Shown here: positions 27,260 through 37,029 of the stretch, piece after piece
Layout of the letters: every line of letters begins with the position of its first letter
How positions within the stretch are numbered: position 1 is the first letter of the stretch
Source: Fusobacteriota bacterium
Lineage (GTDB): Bacteria; Fusobacteriota; Fusobacteriia; JAPLKR01
Length of the DNA: 64,000 bases
Direction of reading: 5' to 3'
Assembly (NCBI GenBank): GCA_026387965.1
Contig: JAPLKR010000103.1
Coordinates: 6,473-70,472, forward strand
Notes under the pieces: model-generated
Seen by the model: only the letters and a program-made list of their open reading frames with translations
What the model was told of the DNA's origin: nothing
The model's database searches: none
Translations under genes and position numbers: made by a program

Positions 27260-29989
27260 CTATGTAAATAGATTTTCAATATCTTTAACGGTCAATTTTT
27301 TGAAAATGTTACTATTATCATCGATAAGTGACTTAAAGAGTTTGCTTTTTCTTTCTTGTATCTCTAAAATTTTTTCTTCAATTGTATCACTTGTGATCAA
27401 CTTATAAACATTAAGATTTTTAGTTTGTCCCATACGATAAGCTCTATCGGTCGCTTGTTTTTCAACCATAGGATTCCACCAAGGATCAACATGAATTACG
27501 GTATCTGCAGCAGTTAAATTAAGACCTTCCCCACCCGCTTTTAAACTAATAAAAAAAATTTTAATATCTGTATTGTTATTAAATTTATCTATAATGTCTT
27601 TTCTGTTTTTGGTCTCACCCGTTAGCATGGTATAGGGGATTTGTTTAGCAATGGCAATTTTTTCCAATACTTTGAGCATTTTTACAAATTGACTAAAAAC
27701 AATTACTTTATGATCGCCTCTTACAATATCATCTAATAGTGCTTCAAATACTTCAACTTTTCCACTTGTTGTATCCATGTGCCCAATTAATTCAGGATGA
27801 TCACAAATTTCACGCAAATAAGTAATAGCAGAAAAAATAGTAAAGAAAGATCTCTTTATACCATGTTCTTTAATTCGTTCAATAACTTGCTTACGTTTCT
27901 TTGCAAGAAGTTCGTCATATATTTCTCTTTGTCTTTCGTGAAGCTCTATTTTATAAACTCTTTCAATTTTTTCTGGAAGCTCCTTAAGCACTTGCTCTTT
28001 CGTTCGTCTAAGAATAAAAGGACGCGTTTTAAATTGCAACTGCTCAACACATGTTTCTCCAGAATACTTCTCAAAATCTCCAAGATATCCTGGCATTAAG
28101 AATTCAAATATTGACCAGAGATTTTTAATAGAATTTTCAACAGGTGTTCCTGAAAGCGCTAATCTAAATTTTGAAGGAATCTCCTTTACACCTTTCCATA
28201 CCATCGTATTATCATTCTTGATATGTTGTGCTTCATCTAAAATTATCGTGTGAAATTTATAAGTTTTAAGATCTTCCAAGTCCTTTTTCATAATTCCATA
28301 GGAAGTGATAATAAATTTTTTAGAAAGTAACTTCTTAGAAAGTTCAACTCGTTTTTTCTTATTTCCATCATAAATTAAAAAATTCGTAGTTTTCAAAAAT
28401 TTTTTCAACTCAATTTCCCAGTTGTATAAAACAGATTTTGGCGCAATAATTAAAAATTTAGTGTCATTTTCTTTTACTGAACTTAAGTAAACCAAAGTCT
28501 GAATGGTTTTTCCAAGACCCATGTCATCCGCTAATATTCCCGAAAATCCAAATGATTGCATGAAGTTTAGCCACTCCACCCCTTCTTTTTGATAATTCCT
28601 TAAAAGTTTCGAATATTTTACTGGAATTTCAAGAGGGTTCACATGATTTTTTAATTCAATGTTATTATATTTCCTATACTCTTCCATTTTACACAAAATA
28701 TCTTCTTTAGTTCTATTTTGAAGCTCTTCAACTTCAGAAAGAATTTCTATATTTTTAATATAATAGATTTCACTGCCACGTCTCAAAATACCTGAACGCT
28801 TAATTCTTCTTACATCTTTATCATTCAATTTGAATCTATTTATTCTATAGGTTATTTTAAGATTAGAACCTGCTTCAGCAAGCTCTGCAGCAATTTCTCC
28901 TTTAATATTATGATCTTTTATACCAATTTTTTCCCAGGTTCTTGGAATTATTGAATAATCAACGAGCCAAAAGTTACCTTTGCATAGAAAACCTAATTCT
29001 TTATACTCTAAATTTTTTGATTTTAAAAAATTAAAAAACCTTTTGTACTCTTTAATATTTATACGTGCCCATTTATGTGAATTGATTTTATTATAGCCCG
29101 TGTTAAGCATCAGAAGTTCGAATTCACTATAAAGTTTGCCATCAATCTCCATCTGAGGGATGAGATACATTTTACGTGATATCTCTTTAAATCTCAAGAT
29201 ACAATGTGTTTTAATCGTCTCTAACTCATATTTACTAAACTTATCGCTTATCTCAATTGTATCATCAAACTTATACTCCACCATACGTTCAAATAAGAAC
29301 TCAGGCGTAAGTTCTTCTCCATTTTCTGAAAGTAAATGCTGATTTCTTACATAGATAACCCCTGGAGATTTATTCTTACCAATCTCTTTTACAACTAGCT
29401 TGTTTTGCTTGTCCATATCTAAAGAATATCTGACTTTTTGAACTTCCGGACGATTTCCAATTTCAATAATGTCATCTAAAAATTTCAATATTTTTTCGTC
29501 TAACTCAAAATTGCCTTTTTCAACGATATAATAAAAGAGTTGTCGTTCGCTACTATTCATTTTATCTAAATGCAGTGCAAAACTACTTTCATATTTTGCC
29601 CGTCCTGCAATCCATTCCAAAAGTTTTATTTCATAATTTACAACTAAACTTTTTTCTAAAATTGAATATTCATACCCAACAGTTTTAAGTTTTTTTGTTC
29701 TATTTTTAATATCATTTCTTTCAATAAACCTTGAAATCACTGGAAGTGTATGTCTACATAGACTATATTGGTAGCATGAACATGTCCCGTTTGAAAGATA
29801 TTCTCTATCTTTATTAATAAACATTTGAACATTATAAACTTCGCCTCTTTCCATAACTTCAGCCTCAATACAACTCACAGCATCACTTTCGGAATGCTCG
29901 CTATAATTAATAATTGACCCTTTTAACTTTTTTCCTTCTTCAATTTCTTGTTTCTGAGCTATTAAGTTTAAAAAACTCTCAATTAGCAC
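27260..29989 (-). CDS. SWIM-SNF2 family helicase
   Basis: 909 aa. An N-terminal SWIM zinc finger (CSC...CRH near residues 70-80), a SNF2-associated middle domain, then the ATPase core. Walker A DDMGLGKT lies at about 488, followed by DEAQ, and helicase C blocks GGEGLNLTAADTV (about 818) and WWNPMVEKQATDRAYRMGQ. Such proteins are DNA-dependent ATPases that translocate on duplex DNA; the bacterial role is unclear. Single gene with no neighbour in its direction within 90 bp. Confidence 0.9.
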   Translation of the reverse strand: MLIESFLNLIAQKQEIEEGKKLKGSIINYSEHSESDAVSCIEAEVMERGEVYNVQMFINKDREYLSNGTCSCYQYSLCRHTLPVISRFIERNDIKNRTKKLKTVGYEYSILEKSLVVNYEIKLLEWIAGRAKYESSFALHLDKMNSSERQLFYYIVEKGNFELDEKILKFLDDIIEIGNRPEVQKVRYSLDMDKQNKLVVKEIGKNKSPGVIYVRNQHLLSENGEELTPEFLFERMVEYKFDDTIEISDKFSKYELETIKTHCILRFKEISRKMYLIPQMEIDGKLYSEFELLMLNTGYNKINSHKWARINIKEYKRFFNFLKSKNLEYKELGFLCKGNFWLVDYSIIPRTWEKIGIKDHNIKGEIAAELAEAGSNLKITYRINRFKLNDKDVRRIKRSGILRRGSEIYYIKNIEILSEVEELQNRTKEDILCKMEEYRKYNNIELKNHVNPLEIPVKYSKLLRNYQKEGVEWLNFMQSFGFSGILADDMGLGKTIQTLVYLSSVKENDTKFLIIAPKSVLYNWEIELKKFLKTTNFLIYDGNKKKRVELSKKLLSKKFIITSYGIMKKDLEDLKTYKFHTIILDEAQHIKNDNTMVWKGVKEIPSKFRLALSGTPVENSIKNLWSIFEFLMPGYLGDFEKYSGETCVEQLQFKTRPFILRRTKEQVLKELPEKIERVYKIELHERQREIYDELLAKKRKQVIERIKEHGIKRSFFTIFSAITYLREICDHPELIGHMDTTSGKVEVFEALLDDIVRGDHKVIVFSQFVKMLKVLEKIAIAKQIPYTMLTGETKNRKDIIDKFNNNTDIKIFFISLKAGGEGLNLTAADTVIHVDPWWNPMVEKQATDRAYRMGQTKNLNVYKLITSDTIEEKILEIQERKSKLFKSLIDDNSNIFKKLTVKDIENLFT

Positions 29990-30095
29990 ATTTCCCCCTA
30001 ACTTATTCAGATACTAAGTATACGAATACTATCAAATTGATTAAAAACAGTTAACCTTATTATAATTATATCATATTTACTTTTCTTTCGCAACA

Positions 30096-30127
30096 CAAAA
30101 AAAAGAGAATAAATAAAAATTATTCTC
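30096..30127 (-). terminator. Terminator of the envelope gene block
   Basis: GAGAATA/TATTCTC on the minus strand, overlapping the last codons of the pseudouridine synthase gene, followed by eight T. It marks the end of the long minus-strand series. Confidence 0.75.
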
Positions 30128-30989
30128 CCATTATGATATTTACAAATGTTTCTTTTATGCTCTCTATTTCAAATTTAAAATTCAATGGCTTGATTTCTAT
30201 ATAATACGAACCTAAATACATCTTCTTGCCAAATTTAATCCCATATTTATAGTCACCTATAATAGGTAACTTTTCGCTTGCTAAGTGTACTCTGATTTGG
30301 TGTTTTCTTCCTGTAAATAACTCTAACTCTACCAGATTTATATCGCTCCTACTTAACAAACATTTCACCCCTGTTTTAGACACTTTTCCCTCTTTTGAAA
30401 CTATTACATTTTCGTCACATGTCAACAATGCTTTATCAATAAAAAATTCATTTTTCTTGATACTTCCCTTACATATAGCCAAATATTTCTTTGTGATTTC
30501 CGAGTTTTTTTGATACTGTGAAAGCATACGTATAGAACTTTTATTTTTTCCTATTAATACTAACCCCCAAGTAGGCTTATCTAACCGATTGATTGCAGTC
30601 AAATCTGGGTTATTATAATATTGTTTTAATATTTCTACAAGACCCACTTCATGTTCACTTCCCGTGTGAATCACCTGATTCCCATTTTTATTAAAAAGCA
30701 AGAAATCATCGTTTTCAAAAACAATTTGTTTTGATAATTCAATGCAAGCTTCTTTAGATACAACTACCTCTGCATTTTTTTTCTCAACTGTTCCTACTAA
30801 ATCATAAAAGACAACATTATCTCCAAGCTGTAAACGATAAGATTGATCAACTTTTTTCGAATTAACCTTTATCTTTCCCTTTCTAAAACTCGAAAAGACA
30901 TAAGAGAGCGAAAAACCCTTCATTAATTGACGCGCTACCCTATCAATTCTAACATTTTCATACTCTTTACTTACCTCTAAAACAAGCAT
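30120..30989 (-). CDS. RluC/RluD-family RNA pseudouridine synthase
   Basis: 289 aa. N-terminal S4 RNA-binding domain (RIDRVARQLM to GDNVVF, residues 14-61) and a RluA-type catalytic domain with NRLDKPTWG (134-142); Asp137 is the catalytic residue. The usual motif is HRLDxxTSG, so the His and Ser are replaced by Asn and Trp; Asn occurs in some family members, Trp is less usual. The later block GRKHQIRVHLA is intact. Its ATG overlaps the rodA stop codon (TAATG). Confidence 0.87.
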   Translation of the reverse strand: MLVLEVSKEYENVRIDRVARQLMKGFSLSYVFSSFRKGKIKVNSKKVDQSYRLQLGDNVVFYDLVGTVEKKNAEVVVSKEACIELSKQIVFENDDFLLFNKNGNQVIHTGSEHEVGLVEILKQYYNNPDLTAINRLDKPTWGLVLIGKNKSSIRMLSQYQKNSEITKKYLAICKGSIKKNEFFIDKALLTCDENVIVSKEGKVSKTGVKCLLSRSDINLVELELFTGRKHQIRVHLASEKLPIIGDYKYGIKFGKKMYLGSYYIEIKPLNFKFEIESIKETFVNIIMGE

Positions 30990-32110
30990 TATTTACCTGC
31001 ATTTCTAGAAATAATATTTTGTGAAATCCCTATAAGCATGAAAAAAAGTATAAAGGAAGTTCCACCGTAGCTCATCAATATTAAGGGTACCCCTACAGCA
31101 GGTATAATTCCTATAACCATGCCAATATTAATAAACGTATGACAAAATATTATCACAGCTGCACCGTAGATAAAAAGTCTTCCAAAAACATCATCAACCT
31201 GTCTAGCATAGCTTAAAAGACGCACTATAATATAAAGATAAACTAAAATCAGAACCGTAGAACCAATAAAACCAATTTCTTCTGCTATAACACCAAAAAT
31301 GAAATCCGTATGAGATTCCGGTAGAAAATTCAGTTGATTTTGTGTTCCATGAAAAATTCCTTGTCCAAAAAGCCCTCCAGAACCTACAGCAATTTTAGCT
31401 TGAATAACATTCCATCCTGCACCCTGAGAATACTTATCTGGATCAAGAAATACCAATAACCTTGCTTTTTGAAAAGGTTTTAAAAAATGAAAAAAACCCG
31501 GAACCATTGCAAGTATGACAACAAAAAGGCATAATAATTTTTTTATATTCACTTCATATGCAAAAATTATAAAACAATACAAAAATAGAACAATAAGGGC
31601 TGTCCCTAGATCCGGTTGTTTTAAAATAAGTATAAATGCAGGAAATACATGCAAAAATGTTCTTCCTATATCTCTAAACCCTTTTATTCCTTTTGGATAA
31701 TTCTTAGCAATTAAAGTAATTAAGGTAATTAATATTAGAATTTTAGCGAATTCCGACGGTTGAATTTGTATTCCTCCAACAGAAATCCATCTTTGGGCAC
31801 CTTTCGCACTCTTTCCAATGGCGTAAACACTTCCAAGCATCAATATATTAAAAATATAGAGTGGCCACGCAATTCGAGCATACCATCGATAGTCTAGTGT
31901 AGAAAAAATAAAAAATGTAATGTACCCAACTATAAGCCAAAAAATTTCTTTTTTTAGATAATAAAATCCATCCGCTTTATATGTTGCACTGTATACAAAT
32001 AACAAACTAAATATTGAGAGGATGATGACTGCCCTCATCATCCCCTTGTCAAAAAATCTTTTTCTGTAAAAAAATTCTATTTTAAACCATTTTAAATATG
32101 AACTAATCAT
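30989..32110 (-). CDS. rodA: RodA, SEDS peptidoglycan polymerase
   Basis: 373 aa with about ten membrane helices. SEDS blocks: KGAQRWISVGGIQIQPSEFAK, KQPDLGTA, FLPESHTDFIFGVIAEEIG and PLILMSYGGTSF. RodA polymerises glycan strands from lipid II during elongation, normally with a class B PBP that is not in the window. It overlaps minE by 8 nt. A rod-shaped or at least elongating cell is implied. Confidence 0.94.
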   Translation of the reverse strand: MISSYLKWFKIEFFYRKRFFDKGMMRAVIILSIFSLLFVYSATYKADGFYYLKKEIFWLIVGYITFFIFSTLDYRWYARIAWPLYIFNILMLGSVYAIGKSAKGAQRWISVGGIQIQPSEFAKILILITLITLIAKNYPKGIKGFRDIGRTFLHVFPAFILILKQPDLGTALIVLFLYCFIIFAYEVNIKKLLCLFVVILAMVPGFFHFLKPFQKARLLVFLDPDKYSQGAGWNVIQAKIAVGSGGLFGQGIFHGTQNQLNFLPESHTDFIFGVIAEEIGFIGSTVLILVYLYIIVRLLSYARQVDDVFGRLFIYGAAVIIFCHTFINIGMVIGIIPAVGVPLILMSYGGTSFILFFMLIGISQNIISRNAGK

Positions 32111-32375
32111 TACATCCTCTTTTTTTCACTTCTTTAACTGGTATACTTACTGAAATTCCCATTGTGTTATTTTCTTGACCCACATTAATCTCCATGCCGC
32201 CTTCATCAATTTCAAGATATTTTTTAAATACAGAAATAATATCTTTCTTTAGCTCTTCTAAAACTTGTGGCGAGATATTGGATTTTTGCTGCATTATTAC
32301 AATTTTCAGCCTATTTTTAGCAATATCTTTACTTTTTGCTTCATTTCTAAAAAGACTTTTGATTAAATCTAACAT
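32103..32375 (-). CDS. minE: Cell division topological specificity factor MinE
   Basis: 90 aa. The N-terminal amphipathic segment MLDLIKSLF binds membrane; the KDIAKNRLKIVIMQQ region is the anti-MinCD helix/strand; the C-terminal half is the dimer domain (LEELKKDIISVFKKYL, ISVSIPVK). Normal length. It lies 13 nt after minD. MinE drives MinD off the membrane and sets up pole-to-pole oscillation. Confidence 0.92.
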   Translation of the reverse strand: MLDLIKSLFRNEAKSKDIAKNRLKIVIMQQKSNISPQVLEELKKDIISVFKKYLEIDEGGMEINVGQENNTMGISVSIPVKEVKKRGCND

Positions 32376-32388
32376 AGCTCCCCCTCGC

Positions 32389-33198
32389 CTATTTTCTTAC
32401 TTTCTTTTTAAAGAGTTTTGTGAAAAATCCCGCTTGTTTTGAAATATCTAGAAGTGGTAATTTTTCACCAAGAATTCGTTTAGTAATATTACGGTACGCT
32501 TGACCTGCTAAACAATGTGAATCACGAACAAGTGGCTCACCTTTATTGGCAGATACAACAATCTCTTGATCTTCAGGAACAATTCCAATTAGTTCTATTT
32601 TCAAAAGATCTAGAACATCTTCTATATCAAGCATGTCACCGCGTTTTACCATTTCAGGTCGAATTCTATTTATGATAAGTTTAATATCCTTTTTGCCTTG
32701 AGATTCAAGTAGCCCAATAATTCTATCCGCGTCTCTTACTGCTGATACTTCAGGATTGGTAACAATAAGCACATGATCTGCGCCCATCGTAGCTATTTTA
32801 AACCCTTGCTCAATTCCAGCTGGACAATCTACAATTATAAAATCAAATGTTTTTCTAAGTTCAGTTAGAATTTTATCCATTCCATCTTTTGTTAGCGCTT
32901 CTTTATCGCGTGTTTGTGCTGCAGGTAACAGCTGAAGATTCTCTCTAAAATGCCTATCTTTAATTAATGCATTTTCAAGCTTTGCTCTTCCTTCTACTAC
33001 ATCAATAATATCATATACTATTCTATTTTCGAGTCCCATAATAACATCTAAATTTCTCAGACCGATATCTGCATCGATAACTGCAACTTTTTTACCAAGC
33101 ATTGCAAGGCCTGTACTAATATTTGCCGTTGTAGTTGTTTTTCCTACGCCTCCTTTACCTGATGTAATGACATAAACTTTCCCATTTTCGTGTGACAT
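32389..33198 (-). CDS. minD: Septum-site ATPase MinD
   Basis: 269 aa from the ATG at 33198, which follows AGGAGG; the open frame extends to 33318 inside dut without a ribosome site. Deviant Walker A SGKGGVGKTT (13-22), DADIGLRNLDVIMGLE, DCPAGIEQGF and a C-terminal amphipathic Lys-rich helix (AGFFTKLFKKK) for membrane binding. It binds ATP, joins the membrane and normally recruits MinC to block division at poles. No minC is present in the locus. Confidence 0.95.
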   Translation of the reverse strand: MSHENGKVYVITSGKGGVGKTTTTANISTGLAMLGKKVAVIDADIGLRNLDVIMGLENRIVYDIIDVVEGRAKLENALIKDRHFRENLQLLPAAQTRDKEALTKDGMDKILTELRKTFDFIIVDCPAGIEQGFKIATMGADHVLIVTNPEVSAVRDADRIIGLLESQGKKDIKLIINRIRPEMVKRGDMLDIEDVLDLLKIELIGIVPEDQEIVVSANKGEPLVRDSHCLAGQAYRNITKRILGEKLPLLDISKQAGFFTKLFKKKVRK

Positions 33199-33619
33199 TA
33201 TTCCTCCTAATTTTTCCCTGTATGGCGACAACGTGTACCTGTTGCCACTCAATATTTTCAATTTTAACGAGTACAAATTGTGCAATTCTTTCCAAAGGCA
33301 TAATTGTATAACTATCACAACTTAAGTTTGCTACAATGACTTTAATTTCACCTCTATAATCACTATCAATCGTGCCTGGGGTATTTAAAAGAGAAATCCC
33401 ATATTTAATGGCGAGACCACTTCTTGGTCTTACTTGAATTTCATACCCTAGAGGAATTTCAACTCTAATTCCCGTTCTGACTAATGTTCTTTCTAATGAA
33501 TTAAGCACTATCGGTTCAGAAATAAATGCATACACATCCATACCTGAAGATCCAATAGTCATCTGTTCTGGAAGCTTTACACCATCTTCACAAATAATTT
33601 TAACACACACTTTTTTCAT
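33155..33619 (-). CDS. dut: dUTPase with lost C-terminal motif V
   Basis: 154 aa. Motifs I-IV of trimeric dUTPases are present (GSSGMDVYAF; RPRSGLA; NTPGTIDSDYRGE; RIAQFVL). The C-terminal arm, normally RGxGGFGxTG, is absent: after VEWQQ-like IEWQQV the frame continues with unrelated residues into the minD start region. In the +1 frame the residues HTGKN and a stop occur just before the minD ribosome site, as expected for an original motif V. A small internal deletion with frameshift is the simplest reading. Motif V closes over the nucleotide, so activity is doubtful. The start overlaps the M16 peptidase gene by 20 nt. Confidence 0.8.
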   Translation of the reverse strand: MKKVCVKIICEDGVKLPEQMTIGSSGMDVYAFISEPIVLNSLERTLVRTGIRVEIPLGYEIQVRPRSGLAIKYGISLLNTPGTIDSDYRGEIKVIVANLSCDSYTIMPLERIAQFVLVKIENIEWQQVHVVAIQGKIRRNNVTRKWESLCHYIR

Positions 33620-34838
33620 TAAACTCTCCTAATAAAACAGTTGAATAGTTACTTGTTACAAAAATTTTCTTGGCAAGATCTTCAATCTCGCGTCTTGTAA
33701 CCTCATTTACTTTTTGAACAATTTCAGAAATATCAATAATTTTTCCATATTGTAAATAGGATATTGCATTTCTTGACATCTTGTTTTTGTTTGATTCAAG
33801 AGCAATAAGACGTTCACTTAAAAATTGATTTTTTGCCTTTTGAAGTTCAAAATCCGTTATACCTAAAAGAGAAATTTTCTCCATTTCACTTTTAATTAGA
33901 TCCACAGCTTTTTGGTAATTTTCCGTGGAAGTAGCAGCATAAATTGTAAATACGCCTCCCTCTTGATAATGCGTTAAATAGGTGTAAATCGTATACGCAA
34001 GCCCATGCTCTTCACGAACAGTTTGAAAAAGTCTTGAACTCATATTACCTCCCAATATCGCTGAGATCAAGTGATAATGATAAATCCACTCATCAGAAAG
34101 AGATATACCAGAAAGATTAATGCATAAATGTACCTGGCTGCTATTTTGAATAATTTTTTTATCTATTATATTATACACAAATGGGCTGTTTTGTTCAACT
34201 TTTTTACTAATAATAATATTCTTAAAATTTTCCTCTAAGTTTTCAATAATGTCTTTCTCAGTAAAATTACCACTCACTGATATAACCATGTTATTCACTG
34301 TGTAATTATCTTTAATAAAATCAATAATTTGATTTCTTTTAATTTTTTTAACACTCTCTATGGTCCCTAAAATATTATGAGCAACGGCACTTCCTTTTAG
34401 AACTAGTTCACAGTTCAAATCATGCAAATGCTCTTCTGGAATATCCTCATACATTTTAATCTCTTCTAAAATAACAAGTTTTTCTTTTTCTAACTCTTCT
34501 TCATCAAATTTTGATTGCAATATCATATCGGTAAGAATATCAAGGCCCTTAATAGCGTGTTCAGGAAGTAACGTCATATAATAGGACGTTATTTCTTTAT
34601 CTGTATAGGCATTCATATTTGCGCCAATAAAATCTGCTCCTTCTGATATCTCTCTCGCACTACGTTTATGAGTTCCTTTAAACCTCATATGTTCAATAAG
34701 ATGAGCCATTCCCTCAATTTCAGTTGGTTCATCTTTAGATCCACAGCGAATATAATACCCAATGGAGAGCGAAGTACTTAGTGGGTTATAATCTAAAACA
34801 ACTGGTATATTGCACGTTAACATCTCAATTTTTTTCAT
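33600..34838 (-). CDS. M16-family zinc peptidase (processing-protease-like)
   Basis: 412 aa. The inverted zinc motif HLIEH is at residues 46-50 (Glu49 catalytic), with the third ligand in the later EELEKEKLVILEEIKMYED stretch. The second half is the inactive M16 C-terminal domain (LCINLSG, ILGGNMSSRLFQTVREEHGLAYTIY). Matches the YmxG/PepR group. No signal peptide, so cytoplasmic. It lies between lptG and dut in the co-directional block. Confidence 0.88.
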   Translation of the reverse strand: MKKIEMLTCNIPVVLDYNPLSTSLSIGYYIRCGSKDEPTEIEGMAHLIEHMRFKGTHKRSAREISEGADFIGANMNAYTDKEITSYYMTLLPEHAIKGLDILTDMILQSKFDEEELEKEKLVILEEIKMYEDIPEEHLHDLNCELVLKGSAVAHNILGTIESVKKIKRNQIIDFIKDNYTVNNMVISVSGNFTEKDIIENLEENFKNIIISKKVEQNSPFVYNIIDKKIIQNSSQVHLCINLSGISLSDEWIYHYHLISAILGGNMSSRLFQTVREEHGLAYTIYTYLTHYQEGGVFTIYAATSTENYQKAVDLIKSEMEKISLLGITDFELQKAKNQFLSERLIALESNKNKMSRNAISYLQYGKIIDISEIVQKVNEVTRREIEDLAKKIFVTSNYSTVLLGEFNEKSVC

Positions 34839-34847
34839 AAATTCTCC

Positions 34848-35915
34848 TTAATGTTCAGCTTTTGCCATAAAGTATATTCCAATAATCAACGCTATAATTT
34901 TAGGACATAACACCAAAATTATTGTTGGTAAGCGAGGGTTTCCTGCAAGTGTAATAAAAATTGAATTTATAATAAAAAATCCATATCCAATAACCACCGC
35001 AAGTGCAATACTTACTGCTGCACCTCCTCTTACATAACGACTTCCTAAGGCAAATCCTAAAAAGCATGTAAAAAAGCTCATAAAAGGAAAAGCGAATACT
35101 TCATAAAAAGTGGCTAAAAGTTCGGTCTTTTGTTTTAACGTAAAGTTATAACTTCCAATGATTTTATAAAGTTCCCATGGTGTAGTACTCTCAGGGGTAA
35201 CAGTTCTCTGTATGTCCTCTTTAAATTGAATATTTATAAAATCCGCAGAATATAAGGAAATTGTTTTAATGGTTCCCTTTTGTATATCATTTACGGTCAC
35301 GTCATGAAGTGTCCATACACCACTTCTTTGCTCTCCACTTCGAGCAGTAAAGATCATCATAACTTTCGAAAAATCAGGGGAAACCTCGACAACTTCCATA
35401 TTTGTAAACGTTTTTAAAATAACATTAGCCTGCTGGAAATAATAATAGAAATTTCCTGACTTCATATATGAATTATTTAAAATTGGACTTTCTTTAATCT
35501 CGCCATTAGATCGGTGCTGTAAATTATTTGAAAAATACGTCAATTTAGGTGCCCATTCTGTATTCACATAAAGTAAAAAACAAGACAAAATAAACGTGAC
35601 GATTATGGGGTATATCATAATTCTTTTTAAACTTATTCCACTCGTTTTGAGAGCAATTATTTCCAAACTGCTAGCCATTTTATTGGTAAACATCAAACAC
35701 CCAATGAGAACGCCTACTGGCGCAACCATAACAATATGAGAGGGTAAAAGTTCTAAAATAGAGATCATACCAGCATTTATAGAATAATCGCCTTGTAAAA
35801 CAGGACTTATCACTCTAAAAAAATCTGAAAGAAAATAAAATAGAGTAAATGCAGCTATTCCAATTGTAATGGATTTGATATAATTTATGGTTACGTAGCG
35901 ATCTAACTTTTTCAT
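34848..35915 (-). CDS. lptG: Lipopolysaccharide export permease, LptG-like (YjgP/YjgQ family)
   Basis: 355 aa with six membrane helices, three on each side of a large periplasmic beta-jellyroll-like domain (about residues 120-270). The start LDRYVTINYIKS is the typical YjgP/YjgQ N-terminus. Pairs with LptF in the inner-membrane LptB2FG transporter. F/G assignment is by gene order only. Lies 8 nt after lptF. Confidence 0.87.
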   Translation of the reverse strand: MKKLDRYVTINYIKSITIGIAAFTLFYFLSDFFRVISPVLQGDYSINAGMISILELLPSHIVMVAPVGVLIGCLMFTNKMASSLEIIALKTSGISLKRIMIYPIIVTFILSCFLLYVNTEWAPKLTYFSNNLQHRSNGEIKESPILNNSYMKSGNFYYYFQQANVILKTFTNMEVVEVSPDFSKVMMIFTARSGEQRSGVWTLHDVTVNDIQKGTIKTISLYSADFINIQFKEDIQRTVTPESTTPWELYKIIGSYNFTLKQKTELLATFYEVFAFPFMSFFTCFLGFALGSRYVRGGAAVSIALAVVIGYGFFIINSIFITLAGNPRLPTIILVLCPKIIALIIGIYFMAKAEH

Positions 35916-35923
35916 ATATATTC

Positions 35924-37021
35924 CTATCGTGTTTTTTTCTGTTTAATAAATAAAAATATTGAAAATATGATGAGAACAATATTAGGATACCACATCCCAA
36001 AAAATGGTGTAACCGCACGATTGAGTGCTAACATTGTGCCAACTTGCATCATGGCAAGATATATAAATATTAAAATCAAACTAAATCCAAAACTAATGCC
36101 TTTACCAGAACGTCTATTTTTTATAGACAAAAGGGTCCCTAAAAAAATTAAGATTATTGGCGAAAAGGACATAGCTAAATACTGTTGCAACATAATCTGA
36201 TCAGGAATAGAATCCCCATGTCCCTCTCGTGTTGTTTTAATTCTTTCAAGTAGCTCACCTAAAGAATAATAGGCATTATTATCGACACTTGAAGAATTTA
36301 AATTAGCTGTAAAACTTCCCAGTGGAATAACTTGTGAAGAAAAGGTTCCAGTAATATTGGCTTTCCCCGTATTATCCATACTATAAATCATCCCATTACT
36401 CAGGGCAATTTCACCACTGCTCATTTTCATATTTTGAGCTACAGTAACCATAGGAAACACACCGTTAATATTTTGAAAATAGATCACATTTGTCGCAGTA
36501 TTAGTCGATTTGTTCAGATTCTCAACATATAGACTAAAGCCCGGAATATCTTGCAAAAATTGGCCTGGAATTATTAACATTGTGGGCCTGGAAAATAGCA
36601 TTTGCTTAACAACATTTTCCATTTTTGTTCTCGTGTCAGGCACAACATACTGCAAAATAAATAGAACAAAAAAACATATAAGTACGCCAATAATAATGGC
36701 GGTACGTGTAAGTCTTCTCACGCTCACTCCAGCAGCTTCAAAAGCTGTAATTTCGCTATTTGCCGATAGACTTCCAAAAGCAATCATAGTCCCCATTAAT
36801 ACACCCATTGGAATAGTAAAAATAAGTGTTGAAGGAAGCATGTATGCAAGAAGTTTTATAATAAGAATTGGATTAATTTGTTTTTGTACCAAATTATTCA
36901 TTTCATTGACTAACTGTTCAATAAGAAAAAGACATGCAAAAATTCCTACTCCAAAGATAAGTGGAGGCATCATAGTCTGAATAATGTATCTATCTAATAT
37001 TTTAAGCTTAATACTTCGCAC
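35924..37021 (-). CDS. lptF: Lipopolysaccharide export permease, LptF-like (YjgP/YjgQ family)
   Basis: 365 aa with the same 3+3 helix layout and periplasmic domain as the next gene; N-terminus LDRYIIQTMMPPLIFG, cytoplasmic coupling loop ITAFEAAGVSVRRLTR. Forms the membrane channel of LptB2FG with LptG. The ATPase gene lptB is 7 kb upstream in the same transcription direction, unlike the scattered arrangement in enterobacteria. Confidence 0.88.
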   Translation of the reverse strand: MRSIKLKILDRYIIQTMMPPLIFGVGIFACLFLIEQLVNEMNNLVQKQINPILIIKLLAYMLPSTLIFTIPMGVLMGTMIAFGSLSANSEITAFEAAGVSVRRLTRTAIIIGVLICFFVLFILQYVVPDTRTKMENVVKQMLFSRPTMLIIPGQFLQDIPGFSLYVENLNKSTNTATNVIYFQNINGVFPMVTVAQNMKMSSGEIALSNGMIYSMDNTGKANITGTFSSQVIPLGSFTANLNSSSVDNNAYYSLGELLERIKTTREGHGDSIPDQIMLQQYLAMSFSPIILIFLGTLLSIKNRRSGKGISFGFSLILIFIYLAMMQVGTMLALNRAVTPFFGMWYPNIVLIIFSIFLFIKQKKTR

Positions 37022-37029
37022 ATCTCCCC

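Noticed and set aside
36510-36980. 156-codon plus-strand frame opposite lptF
   Set aside because: No start signal, no recognisable domain, and fully antisense to a clear gene.
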